Assembly: GCF_000805675.1 (NCBI RefSeq)
Contig: NZ_JSEF01000017.1
Coordinates: forward strand, 1-64,000
Origin: Corynebacterium minutissimum
GTDB lineage: Bacteria > Actinomycetota > Actinomycetes > Mycobacteriales > Mycobacteriaceae
Length of the DNA: 64,000 nucleotides
Reading direction: 5' to 3'
The translations under genes were made by a program, and so were the position numbers. Shown in pieces: positions 44,129-53,229 of the stretch; position 1 is the first letter of the stretch; every line of letters starts with the position of its first letter. A model generated the notes under the pieces. It was not told where the DNA came from and did not search any database. It was given only the letters and a program-made list of their open reading frames with translations.

Positions 44129-44944
44129 ATGCGCACTCGCGTGACCTCTCTTGTGACCTCTGCTGCGCTGGTGTGCGGCGCCCTGTCTGTGCCCGCTGCG
44201 CACGCAGCCGACGTCTCCGTGCGCGAGTCCGCGCACGGCCAGTGGCTGTGCTCAATGTCGGCGTCGGCGTCGGATCGCGAGCTGGCTCGCGACGTCCGCG
44301 AAGGCTACATCAACACCATCCGTGCGACCTCAGAGCAGGTTCAGGCACAGTTCCCGAAGCTGGACTTCTCGGCGTACACCTCGCGGGACGTGCGCAAAGC
44401 GCCGGGTTATACAGCGACGGTGGCGGCGCTGGGCAGGGCCGGCTACACCGGCGCAGACATGCTCATCATCTTGGTTGGTGCTTCTGCCCCAGAGGCGCTG
44501 GTCGCAGACGAGTCGGTGTTGCTGCCTGAGGACGCCGAGTATTCCATCAACGCAGCAGCCGCCCGCGCTGAGAAGGGCCCGGCGCCCCTACTGTCAACGG
44601 GTAGCGATTTCAGCCCTAAGCTTCGCACCGCCCTGGCGGAAAACCAGGCACAGGAGAAAGAAGCCGTCGACGCCTTCAACGCGGCCCAGTCACAGGCCTT
44701 CGAAGAGTGCGTTTCTGAGCTACGCGAACGCGGCGCGGAAGAGGGCATTCAGGAAGTTCCGGAGCTGACAATTCCGGGCGAGACCACGCAGGAGAAGAGC
44801 TCGTCTACGGGCGCTGCGGTCATTGGCGTGATGGTGGCGCTCACCGCGATTATGGTTGGCGGCTACCTGGCCTCCAACGGTAAGTCGATCGGTGCCTTCG
44901 GCGGCTTTGAGCTGCCGGTGCTGCGCGTCCCGGGGCTTGGCTAA
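44129..44944 (+). CDS. uncharacterised secreted, C-terminally membrane-anchored protein
   Basis: A 271-aa protein with a Sec signal peptide (~1-26, ending AHAADV) and a single C-terminal membrane helix (~230-248, AVIGVMVALTAIMVGGYLAS) with a short cytoplasmic tail ending RVPGLG. The exported part is Ala/Glu-rich and mostly helical, with two Cys (in QWLCSMS and FEECVSE). There is no catalytic motif I recognise. Its TAA overlaps the next ATG by one base (44944), so the two genes are translationally coupled. Function unknown. Confidence 0.82.
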   Translation: MRTRVTSLVTSAALVCGALSVPAAHAADVSVRESAHGQWLCSMSASASDRELARDVREGYINTIRATSEQVQAQFPKLDFSAYTSRDVRKAPGYTATVAALGRAGYTGADMLIILVGASAPEALVADESVLLPEDAEYSINAAAARAEKGPAPLLSTGSDFSPKLRTALAENQAQEKEAVDAFNAAQSQAFEECVSELRERGAEEGIQEVPELTIPGETTQEKSSSTGAAVIGVMVALTAIMVGGYLASNGKSIGAFGGFELPVLRVPGLG

Positions 44945-46224
44945 TGGCAGAGGCAGAGGAGCCACGTTCTGACGAGCTGGCAGTCGTCCTAAGCGACGAC
45001 GGTGCCCTCGTCCTCGGCCCCGCAGCTGAACTCGAGCGCTTTTCTGATAGCACTGACTCCTCTCCCATCACTCCCCAGCTCCTCCAGCGCGCCGGCCAGG
45101 TACTCACTGGTATCGAGGACTATCAGAAAGAATCGGGACGGTGGCTCAAGCTCGACGCCGAATCGGCTGCGTATCTCAAGCGCATGGGAATGAAGCCGGG
45201 CGATATTCGGGCTGGTGTCATCCGCGTGAAAGACACCCCACGCGGGGCGAAATCTGCCAACGGCGGCGCGCTTCTTAAGCACGTGAAGTTTGACAAAGCC
45301 GGGTTGCTCACGCCCGCAGCACCGATGGTGTTGGCGTCGATGATGCAGCAGATGGCCGTCGAGAAGCAGATGGCGCAGATGCAGACTTACTTAGAGCGCA
45401 TCGATGCGAAGCTCGATGCGGTGCTGCGCTTCCAGCAGGACACGCTGGCGGGAGAACTTGACGGGGTTGCGGAAACGCTGGCTGAGGCCGCTCTCGTCCT
45501 CGAGGGCACTGAAAAGGTTACCGATACGCAGTGGGCCACCGTCCAGCACCTCAACGCCGACCTGGCCAAACTGCAAGGCCGAGTTTTGCGGCACCTCACC
45601 GCAGTGGCCGAGCGGATGGCGCAATCCAAAACCTCGCCCGGTAAGGTCAAGGAGACCTTTCAAAAGACCAACGCTGAGGCTCGCTTCTGGCTTTACGAAC
45701 TAGCCCGCACCGTGCAGCTGCAGAACCAGCTGTACATACTGCAACTCAACCGCGTCACTGCCGTGGAGGGCGACGTGTCTGCGGACTACGTCGCGGCTGT
45801 AGGCAGGGCACGTGAGAAGCGCGCGGCGCGGTTGTTGGAAAACCTGTCGGGGATTGCCCGCATGGCGCATGAGCTGGGCAGCTTCTCGACGTTCCGCAAG
45901 GCCATCGATTGGAACTCTCCCCGCGCCGTGCAGGAGGTCAACCGCTTCTTTGCCCAGCTGCGTGACTTCGCCGATGCAGCTAACCTGGCCGTCGAAGGAA
46001 CGGAGAACTTAGAGCCCGTCCGCCACATCGATGCCTTCCGCGAGCTGACTGCCTCCAGCACCAACATGGCCCGCGAGGCCGCTGGTGTTGCGCAGCAGCG
46101 CACCTTAGAAGCCCGCGAAACCGTAGCCAACCGCGCCCGGCAAGCCTGGGGCACAACCCGCAGCGCCCTCGAGGCCGCGACGAAGGGCGCAGACAACGCG
46201 CCGGATAAAGCAGAAAGTGACTAG
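44944..46224 (+). CDS. uncharacterised coiled-coil cytoplasmic protein coupled to a secreted partner
   Basis: A 426-aa soluble protein, predominantly helical. After an acidic N-terminus comes the segment SGRWLKLDAESAAYLKRMGM, then GAKSANGGALLKHVKFDKAG and APMVLASMMQQMAVEKQMAQ, a Met/Gln-rich amphipathic helix. Long heptad-like helices follow (~135-330). The C-terminus is Ala/Arg/Glu-rich. There is no signal peptide and no clear membrane helix. The partner gene's short cytoplasmic tail and one-base overlap suggest they act together. I do not recognise a family. Confidence 0.8.
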   Translation: MAEAEEPRSDELAVVLSDDGALVLGPAAELERFSDSTDSSPITPQLLQRAGQVLTGIEDYQKESGRWLKLDAESAAYLKRMGMKPGDIRAGVIRVKDTPRGAKSANGGALLKHVKFDKAGLLTPAAPMVLASMMQQMAVEKQMAQMQTYLERIDAKLDAVLRFQQDTLAGELDGVAETLAEAALVLEGTEKVTDTQWATVQHLNADLAKLQGRVLRHLTAVAERMAQSKTSPGKVKETFQKTNAEARFWLYELARTVQLQNQLYILQLNRVTAVEGDVSADYVAAVGRAREKRAARLLENLSGIARMAHELGSFSTFRKAIDWNSPRAVQEVNRFFAQLRDFADAANLAVEGTENLEPVRHIDAFRELTASSTNMAREAAGVAQQRTLEARETVANRARQAWGTTRSALEAATKGADNAPDKAESD

Positions 46225-46230
46225 ATGGTC

Positions 46231-46287
46231 GTTTCGATCAAATAAGGGCCAGAAAATTCGATCTGGGCAACCTTATTTGATCGAAAC
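46231..46287. repeat. long nested inverted repeat, element 1
   Basis: GTTTCGATCAAATAAGG (46231-46247) is perfectly inverted as CCTTATTTGATCGAAAC (46271-46287). An inner CCAGA/TCTGG stem (46249-46253, 46262-46266) continues the hairpin. It lacks a T-run. It lies between a + strand gene and the purB stop and could serve as terminator, REP-like element or structured RNA. Confidence 0.75.
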
Positions 46288-46308
46288 GTACATGGACCGG
46301 GCCAGCGC

Positions 46309-46374
46309 GGTACGTTTTCGTAAATAGCGCCCTGAAAACCCACGTTTGAGAGGGCTTGTCTGCGAAAACGTACC
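46309..46374. repeat. long nested inverted repeat, element 2
   Basis: GGTACGTTTTCG (46309-46320) is inverted as CGAAAACGTACC (46363-46374), with an inner GCCCT/AGGGC stem (46329-46333, 46351-46355). It is built like element 1, 21 bases away: a 12-17-bp outer stem, an inner stem and a loop. The sequences differ but share CGAAAACGTAC / CGAAACGTAC ends. Confidence 0.75.
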
Positions 46375-46389
46375 GCCAAGGGTGGGAAG

Positions 46390-47829
46390 CTAGAGGATGT
46401 CGCCCGGGGTGTAGGACGCAGCATGCGGGTGCTGGTCCGCGAGGGCCTTGATACGTCCAAGCACCTGGGCCACTTGGGACTCGGCGGCGCCGATGAAGGC
46501 GTGCTTGTCGGAGAGGGCGTCGGCAAGCGCGGCGGCGTCGAGCGGGAGGCGCTCATCCGCAGCGAGGCGCTCCACTAGGTCCTGCTCACCGCCGTTCTCG
46601 CGCATGTTAAGCGCGACAGCGACGGCGTTTTCCTTAATAACCTCGTGCGCGGTTTCGCGGCCCACGCCCGCGCGCACGGCCGCCATAAGGATGCGGGTCG
46701 TGGCGAGGAAGGGCAGGTAGCGCTCCAGCTCGCGGTCAATCATGGCCGGGAAGGCGCCAAACTCAGCCAACACAGTGAGGAAGGTTTCAAACATGCCGTC
46801 GAGGGCGAAGAAGGCATCGGGAAGCGCAACACGGCGCACCACGGAGCAGAAGACGTCACCTTCGTTCCACTGCTGGCCGGACAAGTCCGCCACCATGGTG
46901 AGGTAGCCGCGCAGAATGACCTGGAAGCCACCGACGCGCTCGCAGGAACGAGCATTCATCTTGTGCGGCATGGCGGAGGAGCCCACTTGCCCCTCCTTGA
47001 AGCCCTCCGTCACCGTCTCGTTGCCGGCCATGAGGCGAATCGTCGTGGCCAAGGAGGACGGTGCAGCGCCCAGCTCCACCAATGCGGAGACAGCGTCAAA
47101 GTCGAGCGAGCGCGGGTAGACCTGGCCCACCGAGTTAAAGACACGGGAGAAACCAAGGTGGTCCGCAATACGCGTCTCCAGTGCAGCAAGCTTGTCCTCG
47201 GAGCCGCCCATAAGATCCAGCATGTCCTGGGAGGTGCCCATCGGTCCCTTGATGCCGCGCAGTGGGTAACGGCTGAGCAAAGACTCGACGCGCTCGATGC
47301 CGAGCAGCATCTCATCAGCGGCAGAAGCGAAGCGCTTGCCCAAGGTCGTGGCCTGCGCTGCCACGTTGTGCGAGCGGCCAGCCATCACCAGCGTCTGGTA
47401 TTGCGCGGCGCGCTCACCGATGCGCGAGACCACCGCAATAGCCTTATCACGCACTAGCTCCAGGGAGCGCAGAATCTGCAGCTGCTCGACGTTTTCGGTG
47501 AGGTCACGCGAGGTCATTCCCTTATGGATGTGCTCAAAGCCGGCCAGGGCATTGAACTCCTCGATGCGTGCCTTAACGTCGTGGCGCGTAATGCGCTCGC
47601 GCTCCGCGATGGACGCGAGGTTGACGTTATCGACCTGCGTCTCGTAGGCGGCGATGGCCTCGGCGGGCACGTCGACGCCGAGGTCCTTTTGCGCCTTCAT
47701 CACCGCAATCCAGAGCTGGCGCTCCAGGATGATCTTGTTCTCCGGAGACCAGATTTCAGCCATCTCGGGGGAGGCGTATCGAGCGGACAGGACGTTGGAA
47801 ATGTTCTTCTTTTCAGCCACGTCGCTCAT
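46390..47829 (-). CDS. purB: adenylosuccinate lyase
   Basis: Acts twice in purine synthesis, on SAICAR and on adenylosuccinate. The 479-aa protein has the fumarase/aspartase-superfamily signature GSSAMPHKMN with the catalytic Ser loop, and the second motif TSRDLTENVEQLQI. I place the start at ATG 47829 (SDVAEKKN...); the frame is open further upstream without homology and would overlap purD. It follows purD by about 19 bases. Confidence 0.97.
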   Translation of the reverse strand: MSDVAEKKNISNVLSARYASPEMAEIWSPENKIILERQLWIAVMKAQKDLGVDVPAEAIAAYETQVDNVNLASIAERERITRHDVKARIEEFNALAGFEHIHKGMTSRDLTENVEQLQILRSLELVRDKAIAVVSRIGERAAQYQTLVMAGRSHNVAAQATTLGKRFASAADEMLLGIERVESLLSRYPLRGIKGPMGTSQDMLDLMGGSEDKLAALETRIADHLGFSRVFNSVGQVYPRSLDFDAVSALVELGAAPSSLATTIRLMAGNETVTEGFKEGQVGSSAMPHKMNARSCERVGGFQVILRGYLTMVADLSGQQWNEGDVFCSVVRRVALPDAFFALDGMFETFLTVLAEFGAFPAMIDRELERYLPFLATTRILMAAVRAGVGRETAHEVIKENAVAVALNMRENGGEQDLVERLAADERLPLDAAALADALSDKHAFIGAAESQVAQVLGRIKALADQHPHAASYTPGDIL

Positions 47830-47848
47830 TATTCCACGCCGCGGGGCA

Positions 47849-49123
47849 CTAGATACTAATTTCACCCTTCGCCGCGCGGGCAGCGATGTCGGTGCGGAAG
47901 AAGCTACCGTCCAACTCAATGCGGCGGATGACGTCGTAAGCGTAAGCGCGAGCCTCCTCCAGCGTGGCGCCCTTGCCCAGGACGTTGAGGACACGTCCAC
48001 CGTTAGAGACCACGCCGCTTTCCGACGTCGCCGTGCCCGCATGCAAGATCTTCGTGGGGTCTTCAAGGTCCGGGGAGGTAATGACATCGCCCTTGCGCGG
48101 GGACGCCGGGTAGCCCTCAGCTGCGAGCACCACGGTCACGGCGTAGCCATCCTCCCACTCCAGAGGGGCAAGGTCCGCCAACTGACCGGTGGCGGTGGCG
48201 TTCAAGACCTCTCCGAGTGGAGACTTCAGCAGGGACAGGACCGCTTGAGTTTCCGGGTCACCGAAACGAGCGTTGAACTCGACAACGGCCGGGCCTTCCA
48301 TTCCCCATGCCAAGCCGGCGTAAAGCAGACCCGAATATGGGGTGCCGCGGCGAACCATCTCGCGGGCGACGGGGACACAGACCTCGTCGACGATGCGCTG
48401 CACGCTATCCTCCGGCAGCCACGGCAGTGGGGTGTAGGCGCCCATACCGCCGGTATTGGGGCCCTCGTCGTTGTCGTAGGCGCGCTTGTGGTCCTGGGCC
48501 GGCAGCAGCGGAACGACGGTTTCGCCATCGACGAGGCAGAAGAGGGAGACCTCCGGGCCATCCAGGAAAGACTCCAGCAGCACCGGGTTGCTGGCCGCAT
48601 GGACGGCGTCGACGTGTGCGCGGGCCTCCTCGCGGGATTCGGTCACCACCACTCCCTTGCCGCCGGCGAGGCCATCATCCTTGACCACAAAGTGCGGGCC
48701 AAAACGGTCGAGGGCCGCTTCAATGTCGGCCTCCGCGACGCCCGGCGCGAGTTGTTCCGCACGAGCAGTGCGCACACCGGCTGCCGCCATGACGTCTTTG
48801 GCGAAGGCCTTGGATCCCTCAATCTGAGCCGCGCTTGCCGACGGCCCAAACACCGCCACCCCACGTTCCCGCAAGGCATCAGCCACACCGTTGACCAGCG
48901 GGACCTCCGGTCCAATGACGACAAGGTCCGCAGCGATATCAAGTGCGAGCTCCACCATGCGGGCAGGGTCATCCACCTGGGAGTACTCCGGGTGGACCGT
49001 GGCCTGCTGCGCATGCGCCGGGGAGCCCGGAGCGATGTGCAGATCGGTCACAAAAGGATCAGCCTTGAGGCCGGTGAGCAGGGCGTGTTCGCGGCCGCCC
49101 GAGCCAATTACGAGTATGCGCAT
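47849..49123 (-). CDS. purD: phosphoribosylamine-glycine ligase
   Basis: Second step of purine synthesis, joining PRA and glycine with ATP. The 424-aa ATP-grasp enzyme starts [15 protein letters not shown], has [16 protein letters not shown], and [15 protein letters not shown] as the ATP-grasp lysine loop. The start ATG 49123 matches the usual family start; one at 49132 is also in frame. The upstream HIT gene is divergent, 34 bases away. Confidence 0.97.
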   Translation of the reverse strand: MRILVIGSGGREHALLTGLKADPFVTDLHIAPGSPAHAQQATVHPEYSQVDDPARMVELALDIAADLVVIGPEVPLVNGVADALRERGVAVFGPSASAAQIEGSKAFAKDVMAAAGVRTARAEQLAPGVAEADIEAALDRFGPHFVVKDDGLAGGKGVVVTESREEARAHVDAVHAASNPVLLESFLDGPEVSLFCLVDGETVVPLLPAQDHKRAYDNDEGPNTGGMGAYTPLPWLPEDSVQRIVDEVCVPVAREMVRRGTPYSGLLYAGLAWGMEGPAVVEFNARFGDPETQAVLSLLKSPLGEVLNATATGQLADLAPLEWEDGYAVTVVLAAEGYPASPRKGDVITSPDLEDPTKILHAGTATSESGVVSNGGRVLNVLGKGATLEEARAYAYDVIRRIELDGSFFRTDIAARAAKGEISI

Positions 49124-49157
49124 GCCGTCCATCTTAACTGGCGGTAGCCTAGGGGCC

Positions 49158-49583
49158 ATGTCTTCTGTATTTACTAAGATCATCAACGGTGAGCTGCCCG
49201 CTCGCTTTGTGTACCGCGACGAGAAGTGCGTCGCCTTTTTGTCCATCGAACCGCTGCGCTACGGCCATACCCTCGTGGTTCCGGTGCAGGAGGTTGACAA
49301 GTGGACTGATCTGGATCCTGAGACCTGGGCACACCTCAACGCCATCGCACAGGAAATCGGCGGCGCTATCAGCACCGCCTTCGACACCCCACGCGCTGGC
49401 TACATCATTGCAGGCTTCGACGTTCCGCATACCCACATCCATCTCTTCCCTGCGGAGAAGATGGAGGACTACGACTTCACCAAGGCCTTCGCCGCTGACG
49501 CCACCGACCCCGCCGCTATGGACGAGGCCGCCGCGCGTATCCGCCAGCACCTCGGCACCGACGAGGAAGGCAAGCGCAGCTAG
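49158..49583 (+). CDS. HIT family nucleotide-binding hydrolase
   Basis: A 141-aa histidine-triad protein, related to HinT/Fhit. It has the N-terminal [20 protein letters not shown] and the triad HTHIHLFP, where the central His is the nucleophile for AMP-linked substrates. The start ATG 49158 follows AGGGGCC. Its stop overlaps the phoS stop (49580-49583). Confidence 0.92.
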   Translation: MSSVFTKIINGELPARFVYRDEKCVAFLSIEPLRYGHTLVVPVQEVDKWTDLDPETWAHLNAIAQEIGGAISTAFDTPRAGYIIAGFDVPHTHIHLFPAEKMEDYDFTKAFAADATDPAAMDEAAARIRQHLGTDEEGKRS

Positions 49584-51025
49584 TCTGCCTGCTCGGCCTT
49601 CGGCAGGCACACAGTAAAGACGGAGCCGCGGCCCAGCTCAGATTCCACAGAGATCGAGCCGCCGTGCTGCTCCACCAATGACTTCACGATCGCCAGGCCC
49701 AAGCCCGAGCCACCAGTATCTCGAGTACGCGAGGTATCCGCGCGGTAGAAGCGCTCGAAAATGTGGGAGGCATCCTCGGGAGAGATGCCTTTGCCGTCAT
49801 CGGAGACGTCGATAAGCACGTGCTCCTCATCGTCCCGGAGAGTGAGCGTGACGGACGCATCCTCGCCGCCGTGGCGAATACCGTTGGACACGAGGTTGAG
49901 CAGCACCTGGTGGAGGCGGTCCGGATCGCCGTCCACAATGGGGATATCAGTGGCCTCATTGTTGACGTTGATGGTGCGGCCGGCAAATGCCGCGCGCGCC
50001 GAAGAGCCTACCGAAAGCACCAGCTCCAGCATGTCCACCTGGCGCATATCTAGGCGGTTGCCCTCCGCACGGGTCAGGGACAGTAGGTCTTCCACCAGCA
50101 GAGACATGCGCTTCGACTCAGCGTCAATCTTGCTGAACACAAACTCCGCATCCTGCGTCGCACCCGAGCGATACAGCTCGGTATAACCGCGCAAACTGGT
50201 CAACGGAGTGCGCAGCTCGTGGGACGCATCGCCAACGAAGCGGCGCATCTGCTGCTCCTTCTCCTGCGCGTCGACCACGGAATTCTGCAGCCGGCCCAGC
50301 ATGACGTTGAGCGCTGCGGCAAGCTGCCCCACCTCGGTATGCAGCGGCCATTCCGGCACGCGTTTGTCTAAGTTTCCGGCCGCGATTTGCGACGCCGTCT
50401 TCTCCACCACCCGCAACGGCCGCAAGGCCCTATGGATGAACCACATGCCCACGATGGCGATGATGAGCATGACCACCGCGGCGATAATGACCTGCACGAT
50501 GGCCAGGCCTTTGAGAATAGAGTTCTCTGTGGTCATGTCCTTGGCCACGACCACCACGGAACCATCGGGTTTTACTGCGGCCACCGCGCGCCACTCGGTG
50601 TCGCCCTCCGTCGAGGCAACGCTCATCGGTTCGCCGCCGACGTAGACATCCCGGACATCGGGGATGGCGGCCATAGGGCCTGTGGAGACCACGGATCCGT
50701 TGGGGTAATAGGCAATCGCCACGTAATCCGTCGGTGGACGGCGGCTGCGGTCCTGGGTGTAGAAGGTTTCGTCGAGGTTGCTGGCCCAGGAATGGAGGGC
50801 GTCGTTCAGCTCTGTGTCCACGCGGGTATAGAGCACGTTGCGCATAATCGACGAGACCGCCAGCGAGGACATCGCCAAACCGATGCCCGAGACGAGCACC
50901 ATGAGCACGAGCAGCCACGTGCGTAGCGGCAAGGCTTTGGGGCGCTGGATGCGGCGGCGCTGGGTCTTCTCGCTCACACGAGTGACCCCGGAATCCGAGG
51001 CCTGATTGTTGGTGGTATCGCTCAT
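49580..51025 (-). CDS. phoS: sensor histidine kinase of phosphate starvation (PhoS)
   Basis: A 481-aa membrane kinase. It has a cytoplasmic basic N-terminus, TM1 (~35-60), an extracytoplasmic sensor domain (~61-172), TM2 (~174-198), a HAMP domain (~199-250), phosphoacceptor His269 in SHELRTPLTSLRG, N-box NLVSNGIRHGG, and ATP-lid DDGKGIS, GGSGLGLAIV. It pairs with phoR 12 bases upstream. Position beside purB/purD and pqo matches C. glutamicum phoRS. The pst operon in this window is the expected target. Confidence 0.88.
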   Translation of the reverse strand: MSDTTNNQASDSGVTRVSEKTQRRRIQRPKALPLRTWLLVLMVLVSGIGLAMSSLAVSSIMRNVLYTRVDTELNDALHSWASNLDETFYTQDRSRRPPTDYVAIAYYPNGSVVSTGPMAAIPDVRDVYVGGEPMSVASTEGDTEWRAVAAVKPDGSVVVVAKDMTTENSILKGLAIVQVIIAAVVMLIIAIVGMWFIHRALRPLRVVEKTASQIAAGNLDKRVPEWPLHTEVGQLAAALNVMLGRLQNSVVDAQEKEQQMRRFVGDASHELRTPLTSLRGYTELYRSGATQDAEFVFSKIDAESKRMSLLVEDLLSLTRAEGNRLDMRQVDMLELVLSVGSSARAAFAGRTINVNNEATDIPIVDGDPDRLHQVLLNLVSNGIRHGGEDASVTLTLRDDEEHVLIDVSDDGKGISPEDASHIFERFYRADTSRTRDTGGSGLGLAIVKSLVEQHGGSISVESELGRGSVFTVCLPKAEQAD

Positions 51026-51037
51026 GCTCTCTTCAGC

Positions 51038-51742
51038 CTACGAGCGGGGCATGCGCAGAACGTAACCCACGCCGCGCACGGTGTGGATCAGCGGGGTATC
51101 GCCGGTGTCGATCTTGCGACGCAGGTAGGAGATGTAGGACTCCACGACGTTGCCGTCGCCGCCGAAGTCGTAGTGCCACACGTTGTCCAGAATTTTCGAC
51201 TTGGACAGCACCACCTCGCGGTTCTGCATGAGGTAGCGCAGGAGATTGAATTCGGTGGGCGAAAGCTCAACGATCTCGCCGCCCTTGGTGACCTCATGGG
51301 TGTCATCGTTGAGAGTGAGGTCAGCATAGGACATGGTGGCGCCGCCATCCTGGTCTTCCGTGGCGTTGCCACGGCGCAGGATGACGCGCAGACGGGTAAT
51401 GACCTCTTCCAAGCTGAAGGGCTTGGTCACGTAGTCATCGGCACCAATGGTAAGGCCGTGGATGCGCTGGTCGACGGAGTCCTTGGCAGTCAGGTACAGC
51501 ACGGGTCCGTCGAGGCCTTCGCTGCGCAGCTTGCCCAGCAGTTCGAAGCCGTCCATGCCGGGCATCATGACGTCCATGATGTAGGCATCCGGGTTAATCT
51601 CGCGAGCAATACGCAGGGCCTCGTTGCCGGAGTTAGCGCTGTGAACGTCAAAGCCCTGGAATTTCAGGGAAACGGTGAGCAGCTCAACGATATTCGGCTC
51701 GTCATCGACGACGAGTACCTTGATGTCCTTGGAATCATCCAT
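51038..51742 (-). CDS. phoR: response regulator of phosphate starvation (PhoR)
   Basis: A 234-aa OmpR/PhoB-family regulator. The receiver domain (1-120) has the acidic pair DDE (13-15), the phosphoacceptor Asp57 in YIMDVMMPG and Lys in VTKPFSLEE. The winged-helix DNA-binding domain (~135-234) ends VWHYDFGGDGNVVESYISYL and HTVRGVGYVLRM. I start at ATG 51742 behind AAAGGA; the frame extends 64 codons further without homology. Note that corynebacterial PhoR is the regulator, unlike E. coli PhoR, which is the kinase. Confidence 0.9.
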   Translation of the reverse strand: MDDSKDIKVLVVDDEPNIVELLTVSLKFQGFDVHSANSGNEALRIAREINPDAYIMDVMMPGMDGFELLGKLRSEGLDGPVLYLTAKDSVDQRIHGLTIGADDYVTKPFSLEEVITRLRVILRRGNATEDQDGGATMSYADLTLNDDTHEVTKGGEIVELSPTEFNLLRYLMQNREVVLSKSKILDNVWHYDFGGDGNVVESYISYLRRKIDTGDTPLIHTVRGVGYVLRMPRS

Positions 51743-51817
51743 GGTCCCGCTTAATCCTTTCTCCGCTGAGCTCGATGCCACGACGGGGCACTTGGGGCGC
51801 AGCCTTTGTTCAGGTAT

Positions 51818-51835
51818 CTCATTCAAAGAAATGAG
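51818..51835. promoter_or_regulatory. dyad CTCATT-N6-AATGAG between phoR and the MFS gene
   Basis: A perfect 6-base inverted repeat with a 6-base centre lies in the 185-bp divergent region between phoR and the transporter gene. It fits an operator for a dimeric regulator. No T-run is present. Function inferred. Confidence 0.4.
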
Positions 51836-51927
51836 TATGGCATTGCGCCTTCCCAGGGTACTGAGCGGAGTCTGTGCGTGCGCTGTGAACCGAAAGACGG
51901 CTGGATGTTTGCCTAAAATAACGAACC

Positions 51928-53217
51928 ATGACACACGTTTCCCAACGCACCGACCGCCTCACCGTGGCTGCCTGGGCCCTGTGGGATTGGGGTTCCGCCG
52001 CCTTCAACGCGGTGCTGGTGACGTTCATTTTCTCGGTCTATCTCACCGATTCGGTGGGCCAGCAGATCGACTCCCAGTTCACCCCGGCGCAGTGGTTGTC
52101 CTGGTCCATGGCTGTCGCGGGCCTTGTCATCTTCGCCGTGACCCCGATTATGGGCCAGCGCTCGGACCGATTGGGCACGCGGCGCCGGGCCTTAGGTTTC
52201 TGGTCGCTGCTGACGTTTCTCGTCATGGCCAGCTTGTTCTTCATCCGCAACGATGCACCACTGTACTTCTGGCTCGGCCTTGCCGGCTTGGCGGTCGGCA
52301 GCGTGACTATCCAGTTCGCGGAGGTCAATTACTTCGCCCAGCTCAACCAGGTGGCCACGGAGGACAAGGTGGGGCGTGTGTCCGGCTTGGGCTGGTCCGC
52401 GGGTTATTTCGGTGGCATTGTGCTGCTGCTCATCTGTTACTTCGGTTTTGTGGCGGGCGAGGGCGGCGCGCTGGGACTGAGTACCGAGGGCGGCTGGAAT
52501 ATCCGGCTGGTTGCGCTGTTGGCGGCGCTGTGGTTTGGCTTAAGCGCCATTCCGGTGTTGCTCCGGGTGCCTGAGATTGCCCCGTCGGGTGACACCACCG
52601 GTGGCGTGGCGGCGTCCTACCGCGAGCTCTGGCGGACGTTGCGCTCGCTGTGGTCGGAGGATCGCAACGCCTTTGCCTTCCTTTTTGCCTCCGCCATCTT
52701 TCGCGATGGTTTGTCGGCGGTGTTTAGTTTCGGTGCGGTGCTGGGAGTCTCGGTCTATGGGCTTTCGCCTGGCGACGTCCTCATGTTCGGCGTCGCCGCC
52801 AACGTTGCGGCCGCACTAGGCGCGGTGGCGGGCGGGCTTATCGACGACCACGTCGGCCCCAAAGCCATTATCCTCACCTGCCTGGCGATTCTCACCGCCA
52901 TGGCCGGCGTGATGTACGTCGCGCAAGGACCGACGGCCTTCTGGATCTGCGGGCTGATCCTCTGCCTCTGCGTGGGGCCAGCCCAGGCCTCCGCGCGCGG
53001 CTTCTTGGCGCGCGTTGCCCCGCCGGGCCGCGAGGGTGAAATGTTCGGGCTCTACGCCACGACGGGACGCGCAGTCTCGTGGCTAACGCCTTTCCTGTTC
53101 GGTGTCTTTGTCTCCCTCATGGGGCAAGGTGACCGCGGTGGCGTGCTCGCCATCGGCCTGGTCCTTCTTCTAGGAGCGCTCGTCCTTATCCCCGTCAAGG
53201 ACCCCGCCAAGGCTTAA
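51928..53217 (+). CDS. MFS transporter, UMF1/Atg22-like
   Basis: A 429-aa carrier with about 12 membrane helices. It starts TVAAWALWDWGSAAFNAVLV, which is typical of the UMF1/Atg22-like group. A cytoplasmic loop GQRSDRLGTRRR links helices 2 and 3, and the second half has the matching GGLIDDHVGPK. Substrate unknown (Atg22 exports amino acids from vacuoles, but that is a distant relative). It is divergent from phoR. Confidence 0.85.
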   Translation: MTHVSQRTDRLTVAAWALWDWGSAAFNAVLVTFIFSVYLTDSVGQQIDSQFTPAQWLSWSMAVAGLVIFAVTPIMGQRSDRLGTRRRALGFWSLLTFLVMASLFFIRNDAPLYFWLGLAGLAVGSVTIQFAEVNYFAQLNQVATEDKVGRVSGLGWSAGYFGGIVLLLICYFGFVAGEGGALGLSTEGGWNIRLVALLAALWFGLSAIPVLLRVPEIAPSGDTTGGVAASYRELWRTLRSLWSEDRNAFAFLFASAIFRDGLSAVFSFGAVLGVSVYGLSPGDVLMFGVAANVAAALGAVAGGLIDDHVGPKAIILTCLAILTAMAGVMYVAQGPTAFWICGLILCLCVGPAQASARGFLARVAPPGREGEMFGLYATTGRAVSWLTPFLFGVFVSLMGQGDRGGVLAIGLVLLLGALVLIPVKDPAKA

Positions 53218-53229
53218 CGCTCTCACACG

